Shown piece after piece: positions 1-8,871 of a DNA stretch of 64,000 nt. Under the pieces are notes generated by a model that made no database searches, had not been told where the DNA came from, and was given only the letters and a program-made list of their open reading frames with translations. The DNA is from Clostridium aceticum. GTDB lineage: Bacteria; Bacillota; Clostridia; Peptostreptococcales; Natronincolaceae. Positions within the stretch are counted from its first letter, which is position 1. The number at the start of each line of letters is the position of its first letter. A program made the translations under genes and the position numbers. Where the stretch lies: the NCBI RefSeq assembly GCF_001042715.1, contig NZ_CP009687.1, forward strand, positions 3,277,418 through 3,341,417, given 5' to 3'.

Positions 1-682
1 CATCAAATTCCCCATATCGTTCAGCCTCGAACTTAATAACCTCTCCGTTATCATTAAAAGTGAATATTCCTGATGCCGTTATATCTCCGTAGGTCATGGT
101 TGCTTTAGCATTATCTTCATCTATTTCTTCCCATGTTATATACTCCTTTAAAACTGCAGATGGAAACCACATCGTCTCAGCAAGATACCTTAACAAAGTG
201 CCTTGATCGATTTCTTTTCCTTCTGAGTCAGCAACAGTAAGTAATGAAAGAGCTTTAATAAGCATATTCCCTTTTCCATCCTGGTATTTGTCTCTTCCTG
301 CAATGTGAATTAACGGAGCCACTTTGATCTTTGCCTTCCAAATAAAGCTTGGCTCTTCTGAAGTAAAATATTGTTCTGCTTCTACTGGCATCCATGGCTT
401 ATCCACTCCCAATCTCATATTTGCTTTTTGTTTTAAACGAACAGCTGCTATTTTTTCCATTCCAACAACTCCGGCATATTCCAGCCATATTTGAACATTT
501 TGGGGCAGTCCCTCTATATCCTCCTCCGTCACAATTTCTCCTTTGTTTTCTACATTACTAAAAAGTGTTTTAACTTCTTGTTCTACATTTCCTTTAAATA
601 GAAAATTTGCTATGACTGAGCCAACTATAAATACACCAACAAGTACGGCAATACTAGTTAGCACAAGTGTTGCTTTTGACAT
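1..682 (-). CDS. Membrane-anchored DUF6544/DUF6920-type protein, C-terminus outside window
   Basis: The frame stays open from an ATG at 682 to the window edge (at least 227 residues), preceded by a GGGGGAG ribosome site. One hydrophobic segment (about residues 5-25) follows a short N-terminus, so the rest is probably extracytoplasmic. The body contains WMPVEAEQYF, FIWKAKI and AETMWFPSA, which I recall from the conserved family annotated DUF6544/DUF6920 in Firmicutes and Bacteroidetes. No catalytic motif is recognisable and the family's role is unknown to me. The 3' end is missing, so length cannot be compared. The gene reads away from everything else in the window. Family assignment is from memory of the motif pattern; the open frame itself is certain. 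Confidence 0.65.
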   Translation of the reverse strand, partial: MSKATLVLTSIAVLVGVFIVGSVIANFLFKGNVEQEVKTLFSNVENKGEIVTEEDIEGLPQNVQIWLEYAGVVGMEKIAAVRLKQKANMRLGVDKPWMPVEAEQYFTSEEPSFIWKAKIKVAPLIHIAGRDKYQDGKGNMLIKALSLLTVADSEGKEIDQGTLLRYLAETMWFPSAVLKEYITWEEIDEDNAKATMTYGDITASGIFTFNDNGEVIKFEAERYGEFD

Positions 683-902
683 GTTATCTCCCCCAATCAA
701 GTTACTACACTACTACACGCCACTGTTTTTCTAAGTTAACCTATTCAAGATTTTATTTATTATGTCTTCCGATTCATCATATCTATTGTTATTACTTGAC
801 ACTTTCAACATCCTTTCATGATTTGATTATACAATCACGATCCTGTGTCCGTCAAACTTGATATGAGGCAAATGTTTCTATTTATGATTCAATAGACATA
901 TC

Positions 903-1061
903 TCAATCATAATCTTTTACATTCATGTGTTTTATAAACTGATTTCCATTGATAAAGTAAATAGTACCACTGCCAATACCATCATCTACAGTATTGTTGA
1001 AACAGCTTAAGTCCTTTTCATTATCTCCAGTATCTATTTGAAAGAGTGCCAAATATAGATA
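903..1061 (-). pseudogene. Short 3' gene remnant, unknown family
   Basis: A stop-to-stop frame of about 52 codons ends in a TGA at 903 and reads like protein (LFQIDTGDNEKDLS, GSGTIYFINGNQF). It has no start codon or ribosome site and a stop immediately upstream. It looks like the tail of a decayed gene; I do not recognise the family. Confidence 0.25.
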
Positions 1062-1264
1062 TTACTAACTCAAATCAAGTTGATGATCTTCTGCCTTAGT
1101 CAAAGTCCATATCTATCAAGGTGTGGACATTTTGATGCTTACCTCTCTAGAGCCTGACATCCATTATTTTATATTCTACCGCAGAGTTCCCTGCCCTTAG
1201 ACCAATCTTCGGAGCAAGAAAACTACCTCCAGAGGCATTACTAATTGATAGGCTCTATAAATAA

Positions 1265-1486
1265 CAGAGGAAAACTACTTCACTTGCAAACTCTGAGACA
1301 TTATGTATAGTTCTACATAAAAGACATACCCATGCTACAATGTTGCTGGAAGCTGGAGCAAATATTAAGGAGATCCAAAAATGTCTAAGGCATAGTAGAC
1401 TTGCCACCATGATGGATACTTACTCCCTTATTAGCAGCAAACTAAAACAGGATAGTGTGAATCGTTTTGAAAGCATCACCAAATGA
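1265..1486 (+). pseudogene. Tyrosine recombinase (phage/ICE integrase) C-terminal remnant
   Basis: The frame ending in TGA at 1486 encodes RHTHATMLLEAGANIKEIQK followed by LRHSRLATMMDTYS, the signature C-terminal catalytic block of phage integrases. The H-x-H, the HSR corresponding to the usual GHSR, and the nucleophile tyrosine region are all visible. Upstream the similarity is lost and stops appear (TAA at 1262), so only about 65 residues survive and no start exists. It marks an old integration event. The 12-bp inverted repeat directly downstream could be its terminator or part of an attachment site. Remnant identification is strong; the precise 5' boundary is arbitrary. Confidence 0.7.
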
Positions 1487-1488
1487 TT

Positions 1489-1527
1489 TGCCACCCATTT
1501 AGAAAAAGCAGTGGAAAATGGGTGGCA
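1489..1527. repeat. 12-bp perfect inverted repeat after the integrase remnant
   Basis: TGCCACCCATTT (1489-1500) is repeated inverted at 1516-1527 with a 15-nt loop, starting 3 nt after the integrase stop codon. It could be a terminator, although it lacks a T-run, or an integration-related site. Confidence 0.5.
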
Positions 1528-1698
1528 TGGTGACAAATTTTAAGTTGTTTGACCTCTAAGACCCTTCTAAATCCCAGATAGTTTAGCGATGGTTTCCACA
1601 TGGGCTTTGATAGGCAGATGATAATATTTTGCGGAATAAATAAGGAATCCCCCTTCATTAATCTAAGATAGCACTATAAGTTGCTATACATATTAAGA

Positions 1699-1860
1699 CT
1701 ATTCTCTATTATTATATTTCCTGTTTAATAAGGGCTTCCAGCCATTACTTTCACTCCATAAAACAAAGGGACAATAATTTGGTATATTTCTATAAGCCAT
1801 AGAAAATGATCTAAATCCTAAAGTAGCTAATTTTTCATACCCTAAAAGCCTTAACTATTT
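1699..1860 (-). pseudogene. 3' remnant of an unidentified gene
   Basis: A frame ending in TAG at 1699 has protein-like composition (EKLATLGFRSFSMAYRNIPN, then LWSESNGWKPLL) but no start codon context, and similarity to coding sequence fades upstream. I do not recognise the family. With the two other remnants between 0.9 and 1.9 kb it shows this stretch is decayed coding DNA rather than a regulatory spacer. Confidence 0.25.
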
Positions 1861-1931
1861 TTCGTTATTATTATTGTAGTAATGATTCTATTATTGTATA
1901 TAATAGTATTTACCCGATGGTTTATAGGCTA

Positions 1932-3851
1932 TTAACTATGTGCTTTTTCCATTTCTCTTTCTACACTCTTATAGTCATAATCTTGTTGTCGATGAAAGCG
2001 ATAGAGACCCAAAGAGTTCAATACAACGATAATAGCACCTAAGTTATGGATAATAGCTGCCATTACAGGTCCAATCCATCCATAAACCGCTGCAATTAAT
2101 GCAAATACGTTAATACCATTAGCCAACCATAGGTTTGTTTTAATAGTGGTAACTGTACGTTTGCTTAATTGTAAAGCTAGTGGAATTTTTTCAATAGCAT
2201 CTGATAGAAGAGCTATATCTGCCGCTTCGATTGCCACATCCGTCCCTGTTTTACCCATTGCTACGCCAACATCCGCTTGCATCAGGGCAGGAGCATCATT
2301 AATACCATCCCCAATCATTAGCACTTTTTTTCCAACGCTTTGAAGTTCCTTTACAATATCTAATTTTTCATGGGGCAGTAAAGAAGCATAGACATGATCG
2401 ATCTCTAATTCACTAGCAATTCTCTTTGCCACATATTCATTATCCCCCGTAGCCATTCTAATATCTTTTATGCGCTTACTTTTTAGCTCTCTAATAGTAG
2501 CTATAGCCTTTTGTCGAATCGGATCATCAATTGCCATCATCCCAACCAGTGTCTGATTATATACAATAAAAATTGTTGTGTGCCCTTGGTCATTCCAGTG
2601 ATTTTGCTTATTAGAAATCACGTCATTTACTTCCATATTTAAATATTTAAGCACACTTTTGTTTCCTATATAGGCCTTGTTTCCATTAACCATTCCTTCA
2701 ATTCCAATACCTACTATACTTTTCCATTCGCTAGCTAACTCCCAGCTTATACCTTCCTTGGTAGCAGCTCTAGTGATTGCTTTTGCAATATGATGTTCTG
2801 ATAAACCTTCTAGACTTGCCGCTAACTTCAATAGACTTTGTCGATCCCAATCTGGATGGATTAACCCTATGTCAACAATTTCAGCCTTTCCACTTGTAAG
2901 TGTGCCGGTTTTATCAAATATAATTGTATCAATTTTACTTATGGCTTCTAGTGCCGGTGCTCCCTTGATTAAGACACCTAATTGTGCTCCTCTACCAACA
3001 CCTGTCATAACAGCAGTTGGAGTGCTTAATAACATCCCACAGGGACAGAAGACAATCAATACCGTAACAGCTCGAACGATATCTTGAGTAAATAAAAATA
3101 CTAACCCTGCTATCGTAATACTCATAGGGACAAACCAACCGGCTACTCGATCAATCAACCTCTGAATGGGGGCCTTCTCTTCCTGTGCTTTCTTAACTAA
3201 CTGCAAGACTCGTCCTATCAGTGAATCCTCCCCCACCTTATCTACTTCCACGTATATTGCTTGGCTTTGATTTAAACTTCCCCCATATACAGACTCACCT
3301 ATATATTTCTCAATCGACTTTGATTCACCGGTAAGTGGTGATTCATCTACATAAGTAGTTCCCGCTATCACTTTCCCATCAGCAGGAATCCGCTCTCCTG
3401 GTTTCACCAGCAATAAATCATCAACTTTTATTTCCTTGCTAGGTATAATCGTTTCTGTAGAATCTTGAATTGAAGCTACCTTTCTTGCTTCCGTCGGTAC
3501 AATATGTAGTAAATTCTCTAAGGCTTTAGCTGATTTTCTAACAGAGTATGTTTCTAGTAGTTCTCCTATAATCATAATCAAAGCAACCTCAGCAGCTGCT
3601 AAATATTCACCTATTGCAATTGCCGCTACCATAGCGATAGTAACTAATAAACCAATCTTCGTTTTTCGTTGCAAAAAAAGAGCACGAATAGCTCCTATAT
3701 ATATGGGGTAACCTCCGATAATCGCTGCAATTAAAGCAGTATCTATGGTTAAAATTTTTGGCAATATTTTTGTTATAGAAAGTAATATAAGGACAGCTGT
3801 AACCACTGCAATATGAAAATCTTGTTGGTGTTCTTTATAAAATTCCTTCAT
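1932..3851 (-). CDS. Heavy-metal P1B-type ATPase (Cd/Zn/Pb/Co efflux class)
   Basis: This is a 639-residue membrane ATPase that would export a soft or transition metal from the cytoplasm using ATP. Visible motifs are the TGES actuator loop (about 174), the membrane CPC metal site (C269-P270-C271), the phosphorylated Asp in DKTGTL (D313), and the GDGINDAPAL hinge. A last-helix HN-x-G signature precedes NSLGL. There is no N-terminal CxxC metal-binding domain, so it is shorter than classical CadA. The normally conserved SEHP motif reads SEHH (353-354), an unusual change in the ATP-binding domain. The ATG shares its A with the stop of the upstream ArsR gene (TAATG), indicating translational coupling and control by that repressor. 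The exact metal cannot be read from the sequence. Confidence 0.93.
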   Translation of the reverse strand: MKEFYKEHQQDFHIAVVTAVLILLSITKILPKILTIDTALIAAIIGGYPIYIGAIRALFLQRKTKIGLLVTIAMVAAIAIGEYLAAAEVALIMIIGELLETYSVRKSAKALENLLHIVPTEARKVASIQDSTETIIPSKEIKVDDLLLVKPGERIPADGKVIAGTTYVDESPLTGESKSIEKYIGESVYGGSLNQSQAIYVEVDKVGEDSLIGRVLQLVKKAQEEKAPIQRLIDRVAGWFVPMSITIAGLVFLFTQDIVRAVTVLIVFCPCGMLLSTPTAVMTGVGRGAQLGVLIKGAPALEAISKIDTIIFDKTGTLTSGKAEIVDIGLIHPDWDRQSLLKLAASLEGLSEHHIAKAITRAATKEGISWELASEWKSIVGIGIEGMVNGNKAYIGNKSVLKYLNMEVNDVISNKQNHWNDQGHTTIFIVYNQTLVGMMAIDDPIRQKAIATIRELKSKRIKDIRMATGDNEYVAKRIASELEIDHVYASLLPHEKLDIVKELQSVGKKVLMIGDGINDAPALMQADVGVAMGKTGTDVAIEAADIALLSDAIEKIPLALQLSKRTVTTIKTNLWLANGINVFALIAAVYGWIGPVMAAIIHNLGAIIVVLNSLGLYRFHRQQDYDYKSVEREMEKAHS

Positions 3852-4255
3852 TAAAAATCATCCTCCTCTGATAAATGGGTACGAGCCGTATTAAATAATA
3901 ACGCTATATGCTCATCATCTAGGGAGTAGTAGACACTTTGTGCTTGTTTGCGTGTCTTCACCAGTCGTAACTGACGTAGTCCTTTCAATTGATGAGAGAT
4001 AGCAGAAACACTAATGTTTACCGTATCCGCTAAGTGCTCAACACACAACTCATTAGCCTCCATTAATGCAAATATTATTCTTAACCGTGTTTGACTTCCC
4101 ATGACTTTAAAGAGTTCTTCTAGCCGAAGAAAAAATACATCTTCAGGCATTTCTCTTTTTACTTTTTGAAGAGCCTCTTCACTTGAGCATTTGTGGTCAC
4201 TGGTGCAAATATGACCATCTAAACACTTTTGTTCAAAAGAACAGTCTTTTTTCAT
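3851..4255 (-). CDS. ArsR/SmtB (CadC-like) metal-responsive repressor
   Basis: This 134-residue winged-helix repressor probably controls itself and the downstream P1B ATPase. The N-terminus carries four cysteines (C5, C11, C17, C23), as in CadC-type sensors that use N-terminal thiols. The ArsR helix-turn-helix is seen in the VNISVSAISHQLKGLRQLRL stretch. The alpha-3 metal motif reads ELCVEHLA instead of the classical ELCVCDLA, so one of the two usual cysteines is Glu and a His is added; metal selectivity may differ. A strong AGGAGG site precedes ATG 4255. The stop overlaps the ATPase start by one base. A 9-bp inverted repeat about 55 bp upstream is the likely operator. Confidence 0.93.
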   Translation of the reverse strand: MKKDCSFEQKCLDGHICTSDHKCSSEEALQKVKREMPEDVFFLRLEELFKVMGSQTRLRIIFALMEANELCVEHLADTVNISVSAISHQLKGLRQLRLVKTRKQAQSVYYSLDDEHIALLFNTARTHLSEEDDF

Positions 4256-4311
4256 AACATAATCCTCCTCTACACTGATTTTTTTCTTTACTACTTAGTG
4301 TCTAACCATAC

Positions 4312-4337
4312 AAGTTGTAATAAAACTTTTACAACTT
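4312..4337. promoter_or_regulatory. Putative CadC-type operator of the metal efflux operon
   Basis: The perfect inverted repeat AAGTTGTAA (4312-4320) / TTACAACTT (4329-4337), with an 8-nt spacer, lies between the repressor start and upstream DNA. It overlaps plausible -35/-10 elements on the minus strand. Position and symmetry fit an ArsR-family operator. Confidence 0.6.
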
Positions 4338-4358
4338 AGTGTACAATAGCGGAGTCAT

Positions 4359-4409
4359 GGGGACGGTTCATCTGGCAGACATGTTTTTATGTGCCTGAGG
4401 AACTATCCC
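4359..4409. repeat. REP-like GGGGACGG palindromic unit
   Basis: GGGACGGTTC (4360-4369) and GAACTATCCC (4400-4409) form an imperfect hairpin. GGGGACGGTTC-type palindromes are, in my recollection, the kind of repeat moved by REP-associated tyrosine transposases in Clostridia. A remnant of such a transposase lies at 8.55-8.79 kb. Confidence 0.5.
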
Positions 4410-4448
4410 TGTAGCGCAGCGAATGTAATATATTTACTACAACTTATA

Positions 4449-4506
4449 TATACTAATTTTATTGAGTATTTGAATATATATTCAAATACTCAATAAAATT
4501 AGTATA
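4449..4506. repeat. Perfect 58-bp AT-rich palindrome
   Basis: Bases 4449-4477 are the exact reverse complement of 4478-4506 (29-bp arms, no spacer); I checked the pairs one by one. It sits in non-coding DNA between the metal efflux operon and a second REP pair. The sequence just left of it (about 4420-4455) recurs imperfectly at about 41093-41130. Confidence 0.9.
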
Positions 4507-4571
4507 ACAGTCTCTGTTAAATTTGTAAATAATTTTTTTGTCCATAGACAGGGACATATCTAGGGAAATAA

Positions 4572-4775
4572 GGGGACGGGGTTGTCGCTTCTTTGTTATA
4601 ACTTCATTACTACTCTCTTTATTATATTTAATAAATAACGCTATAGCTAGATCTATGTTTCTCATAACTCCTGCTTTTATTATGATATATTCCTACTTTG
4701 ATTTTTTTATTGCCCTTTTTGGCATACTATCACCTCAAGATAAAGCCGCTTAGGAAAGCAGCAACTCCGTCCCTT
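4572..4775. repeat. Inverted pair of REP-like units flanking about 160 bp
   Basis: GGGGACGGGGTTGTCGCTTC starts at 4572, and its approximate reverse complement (AAAGCAGCAACTCCGTCCC) lies at 4755-4773. A similar unit, GGGACGGGGTTGTCACTTC, occurs at 46280. The short frames in between show no family resemblance and are probably not genes. Confidence 0.5.
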
Positions 4776-4782
4776 TGCTTCC

Positions 4783-4829
4783 AAAACTAAAACTACGATA
4801 CACGTTGAAGGTATCGTAGTTTTAGTTTT
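4783..4829. terminator. 19-bp-stem intrinsic terminator
   Basis: AAAACTAAAACTACGATAC (4783-4801) pairs perfectly with 4811-4829 across a 9-nt loop. A-tracts and T-tracts on either side allow function in both directions. It follows the 3' end of the CheB-CheR-kinase gene. Confidence 0.75.
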
Positions 4830-4978
4830 TTAGCAATAAGTTTAAAGTGAATTTACTACCCTAATAATAAACCTTTCTGCATACATCTTTTGGGGTAGCA
4901 AATTGATATTATTACGAAAATACTTTGTGATTACTTAAAGGGATCTCGATTGGGGATTGTGTGTGGTGAAATTTGGAT

Positions 4979-7900
4979 TTATTGCTTTTGTAGTTTATAA
5001 ATATCTGAAAACTCTATATTTATTTTTTCTACATTGTTTTGTTGTTTGACTTCTGCTTTTATTATATTACTATCTTCTGGGACTGTTTTTACCGGTATTT
5101 CAATAAGAAACTCTGTCCCTTTACCATATTCACTTTGAACAGAAATTTTTCCTGCATGCATAACCACTAGGGATTTAACTAGCGATAGTCCTATACCACT
5201 ACCTTCATGCCTTCTAGCAAGGGATTTATCCACTTGCCTAAAGCGCTCGAAAATAATTTTTTGTTTATCCTTCGATATACCAATACCTGAATCCTTTACA
5301 GAAATTAGAATAGTTGCTCCCTTATCTTTTATATTTAGATTTATACTACCACCCTGGTCAGTAAACTTTACCGCATTTGATAAAAGGTTTAGTATAATTC
5401 TTTCAATGCTGTCTAAATCACATGCCGTGATCTTTTCTTCTACATCTGTATCAAATATCAGTCCTATACCTTTATTTTTTATATAATCTGATACTGACAA
5501 TGCAATATTTTCAACTATGTTTACAATATTATAATTTTTCTGATGGATTTCAAAAAAACCTGCATCAATTTTTGTACTATCAATCATGTTGTTTACAAGT
5601 CTTAACTGCCGATAACAGTTTTGTTTTATAATATTAAAATACTTCTCCCGTTTATCAGATCCATCCTTTGTCCCTATACTTTTCCTTTGGCTTTCTAGAA
5701 GTTGTAAGGTACTCATGATGACATTCAAAGGCGTCCGAAGTTCATGGGAAAGGTTGCTAAAGAAATCATTTTTCAAATCATCTAATGCAATTGCCTCTTT
5801 TAACTCTTCTTTACTTTTACGTTGATTTTCTTCTGCTTCCTTCCGGGCTGTAATATCTACAAGAGAGGTAACAATACCCTTTATAGCATTTTCATTTGTA
5901 CGGAATGGAGAATATTTTAATATATACCACTTATTGCTCAGGCTCTTGATTTCCTTTTCAACTGGAACTAGGTTATCCATCACATCACGGCACACTTCAA
6001 TTAAATCCTCATTTTTAAAGTTATGTGATATATGGCTTATTGGGCGCCCTATATCCTGTTCTATAAGATTAATTTCCCTTGCAATCGCTGGTGTAAACTT
6101 CCTCACGCATAGGTTGGAATCTAAAAACAAAGTACCTATATCTGTACTGTTTAAGAAATTTGTCATATCATTATTTAAATCAGCCAATTCTTGTATCTTA
6201 TACTCGTATTGTGTGTTTACAACCATCAATTCTTCATTGACGGACTGAAGTTCTTCATTCGTACTATGCATTTCCTCATTAGAAACCAACAATTCCTCAT
6301 TGGCTGATTGCAACTCTTCGCTTGACGTCTCTAATTCTTCTATGGTGGATTGAAGGCTCTCCTTGGTATACTGAAGCTCTTGTTCTAAGTCAGCTATACG
6401 GCTATGCAATTCGCCTACTGTATCAAAATTTTCAACATAATCTTCGTGGCTGCCACTACTTTGGATTTCTTCAAATATTACATAAATAAGCAAACCACTC
6501 TTCTTTGTAAACAGTGGTTTAACAACAAGATTAATGTTGTTTTCCTCTTGAGCTAACTTGACTTTAATATTTGAATAAGCAACTGTTTTCCTCTCTTTTC
6601 TAACCTTGCTGATTGCAGTTCCAAGGGCGGTTGATAGCTCCTTCGGCACCATCTTTTGTATGTCATAGCATACCCTTCCCCTGGGTACCTTCAAGTATTT
6701 ATCCACATCACCACAAATCTGTACAAGTTCACCATTCTCGTCAAGCAGCACACTTGGTGGTAAACATTCTTCTATCAAAATTGTTTGGATACCTTCCATT
6801 TCCCACTTGTTCCTTTCTACTCCAGTAAAATAATCTTCTTCAGGTTTTGACTGAATTACCTTGATATCTGTCGATATACCGGAAAAATCCTCTACAGGTG
6901 GCCGCTTCTTTATATTATTTCTTTTATAGATCTTCCACTTGGCATCAAATGTAGAAAAATATTTGTCCATTTCTCCGGTAGTTTCACTGGTCCCTAAAAA
7001 CATAAATCCATTTGTTTCAAGAGCAAACTGAAAAGTTGAGATAATCCTTTTTTGAAGACTAGGTTGGAAATAAATCAATAGATTTCTACAAGTTAAAAGA
7101 TCAATTTTATAAAAAGGCGGATTGTTTATTACGTTGTGACTTGAAAAAATAACCATTTCACGAATAAATTTTGAAACATGGTAACCATCCCTTTTTTTAA
7201 TGAAATAACGGTTCAAACGTTCAAGGGATACATCTTCGGCGATACTATCGGGATAAACTCCCTTGCTGGCATATTCTATTGACTTAATGTCAATATCTGT
7301 AGCAAAAACCTTTACGGTTATATTTCTTTGAGTATAATCCATATGCTCTTTAAATAATATTGCTATTGAATATGCTTCCTCCCCAGTCGAACATCCAGCC
7401 ACCCAAACCCTGACGACAGCATTGTCTGTCTTTCTATCAATAATTTCAGGAATAACTTTATTTTTCATCACGTCAAAAGCATTGGAATCCCTAAAGAATC
7501 TTGTTACTCCTATCAATAAACTATTGTATAAACACTCTATCTCTTCTGGAGTTTCCTTTAAGTATGAAAGATACTCCTCTAGTGTCTGTATTTGACATAT
7601 TCTTATCCTTCTATTAAGACATCGCAGGACAGTGCTCTGCTTATAAAGACTGAAATCAGTGGCGTATAGATTTTTAATTAGATTATAAATTTGCGACAAG
7701 ATATCAGTTGCTTCATCAGATTTTTGCTCTTCGTCTTCTATTACATTCATCAACCAAGATTGATTTATATATTTCAATAATTTTTCAGGCATGCTGGAGG
7801 GAGATAAAATAAAGTCGCAGATATTCGTTGCAATCACACTTTTAGGCATTCCATTGAATTTTGCAGTCTTCACATCTTGTGCTATTACAATGCCTCCAGC

Positions 7901-8404
7901 CTCCTTTATTGCCCTGCAACCCCGTGTACCATCACTTCCTGTACCTGATAGTATGATTCCTATGGATTTTTCATTCATATCTTCTGCCAGTGATTCAAAA
8001 AAAGTGTTTATGGTGAGATTAACCTTCTTAATTTGGTTTTGTTCACTTAGTAAAAACTGATTACGTGAAACTTCAACAGTAAACTTTGGAGGGTTTAGGT
8101 AAACACATCCTGGGACAATTTTCATTCCCTTCTCTATCTGATATACTTTCATTTCCGTATTTCTGGATAGTATTTCAGGCATGAGACTTTTAAAGTCAGG
8201 AGATAAGTGTTGGATTACTACAAAAGCCATATTACTGGCTGGTGGCATGTTTGCAAAAAACTGTTCTAGGGCTTCTAGTCCCCCAGCCGATGCCCCTATA
8301 CCTACAACATAGAAATCCTCAGTTTCTGTAGATGAACCACTTTTATCTAATTCTGGTTGAATTATTATATTTTGACCTCCATCAAAGGTGCTTGCATCAG
8401 CCAT
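4979..8404 (-). CDS. CheB-CheR-PAS-histidine kinase fusion protein
   Basis: Domains in order (numbered from an upstream in-frame ATG at 8428): CheB methylesterase about 40-225 with triad S47 (GASAGG), H74 (IQHLS) and D166 (GSDGTRG); CheR methyltransferase about 240-500 with SAM loop VAGCSTGEEAYS. Then come a PAS-like region, a long Glu-rich coiled coil about 680-750 with repeated EELQSxNEEL units, a second PAS, HisKA with phospho-acceptor His in SHELRTP, and HATPase. CheB lacks its usual receiver domain. The product should deamidate/demethylate and methylate receptor glutamates and also signal by phosphorylation; partners are unknown because no che genes or receptors lie nearby. A GAGGGGG site lies between ATG 8428 and ATG 8404, so 8404 (MADAST) is the probable start. 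Confidence 0.92.
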   Translation of the reverse strand: MADASTFDGGQNIIIQPELDKSGSSTETEDFYVVGIGASAGGLEALEQFFANMPPASNMAFVVIQHLSPDFKSLMPEILSRNTEMKVYQIEKGMKIVPGCVYLNPPKFTVEVSRNQFLLSEQNQIKKVNLTINTFFESLAEDMNEKSIGIILSGTGSDGTRGCRAIKEAGGIVIAQDVKTAKFNGMPKSVIATNICDFILSPSSMPEKLLKYINQSWLMNVIEDEEQKSDEATDILSQIYNLIKNLYATDFSLYKQSTVLRCLNRRIRICQIQTLEEYLSYLKETPEEIECLYNSLLIGVTRFFRDSNAFDVMKNKVIPEIIDRKTDNAVVRVWVAGCSTGEEAYSIAILFKEHMDYTQRNITVKVFATDIDIKSIEYASKGVYPDSIAEDVSLERLNRYFIKKRDGYHVSKFIREMVIFSSHNVINNPPFYKIDLLTCRNLLIYFQPSLQKRIISTFQFALETNGFMFLGTSETTGEMDKYFSTFDAKWKIYKRNNIKKRPPVEDFSGISTDIKVIQSKPEEDYFTGVERNKWEMEGIQTILIEECLPPSVLLDENGELVQICGDVDKYLKVPRGRVCYDIQKMVPKELSTALGTAISKVRKERKTVAYSNIKVKLAQEENNINLVVKPLFTKKSGLLIYVIFEEIQSSGSHEDYVENFDTVGELHSRIADLEQELQYTKESLQSTIEELETSSEELQSANEELLVSNEEMHSTNEELQSVNEELMVVNTQYEYKIQELADLNNDMTNFLNSTDIGTLFLDSNLCVRKFTPAIAREINLIEQDIGRPISHISHNFKNEDLIEVCRDVMDNLVPVEKEIKSLSNKWYILKYSPFRTNENAIKGIVTSLVDITARKEAEENQRKSKEELKEAIALDDLKNDFFSNLSHELRTPLNVIMSTLQLLESQRKSIGTKDGSDKREKYFNIIKQNCYRQLRLVNNMIDSTKIDAGFFEIHQKNYNIVNIVENIALSVSDYIKNKGIGLIFDTDVEEKITACDLDSIERIILNLLSNAVKFTDQGGSINLNIKDKGATILISVKDSGIGISKDKQKIIFERFRQVDKSLARRHEGSGIGLSLVKSLVVMHAGKISVQSEYGKGTEFLIEIPVKTVPEDSNIIKAEVKQQNNVEKINIEFSDIYKLQKQ

Positions 8405-8553
8405 CTTATTTTCCCCCTCAAACTGCATATATAAAAATTTTTACAAAATATTTCTGTAAATCTAAATTATACCACATATTTGGTCCTTTTGTACCCTTTT
8501 ATACATTTTCCTTCAAGCCAATTATGCATATCATGTGCCTTTGGAGCTTTGTA

Positions 8554-8793
8554 TCAAGAAAATATTAAATTATCTTCTGTAAAGTTTCCACCTATACGTC
8601 TCATTATCTGTTCTAAAGGTTCCTCCTTTTCCTTAAGCAATAGATGTAAATGATTGTCCATTACGCAATAGGCATATATTTTATATTTACACTTTTCTTT
8701 ATACCTTAATAGGGTTTTTAGTAATCGTTTCTTGTCTTCCTTTGCATTATCATCACCTCGAATTTGGTTTATAATACCACTTTCTCCTAATCA
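8554..8793 (-). pseudogene. REP-associated tyrosine transposase (Y1_Tnp, RAYT) remnant
   Basis: The frame ending in TGA at 8554 reads INQIRGDDNAKEDKKRLLKT followed by YAYCVMDNHLHLLLKE and EPLEQIMRRIGG. That is the HUH-nuclease core of IS200-like/RAYT transposases, with the H-x-H motif in NHLHLL. The N-terminal strand (GxYHVxxRG region) is shortened, and the part after the motif, including the catalytic tyrosine helix, is missing. It is therefore inactive. REP-like units elsewhere in this window are plausible former substrates. Confidence 0.75.
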
Positions 8794-8871
8794 GCAATAG
8801 ATATACCTTTTAATGCTGTAGGATAAACGCTGTAATATAATAGAGGAAAAAAAAAGAAGCATGAACTCCGT

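Noticed and set aside
1476-1658. Minus-strand 60-codon frame overlapping the integrase tail
   Set aside because: It overlaps the hairpin and the clear integrase remnant on the other strand and has no supporting features. A neighbouring frame reads HVETIAKLS, faintly like the end of an RNA methyltransferase, but is too short to call.
4459-4753. Two overlapping short frames on opposite strands between REP units
   Set aside because: They run through the 58-bp palindrome and REP sequences, lack ribosome sites and resemble no family.
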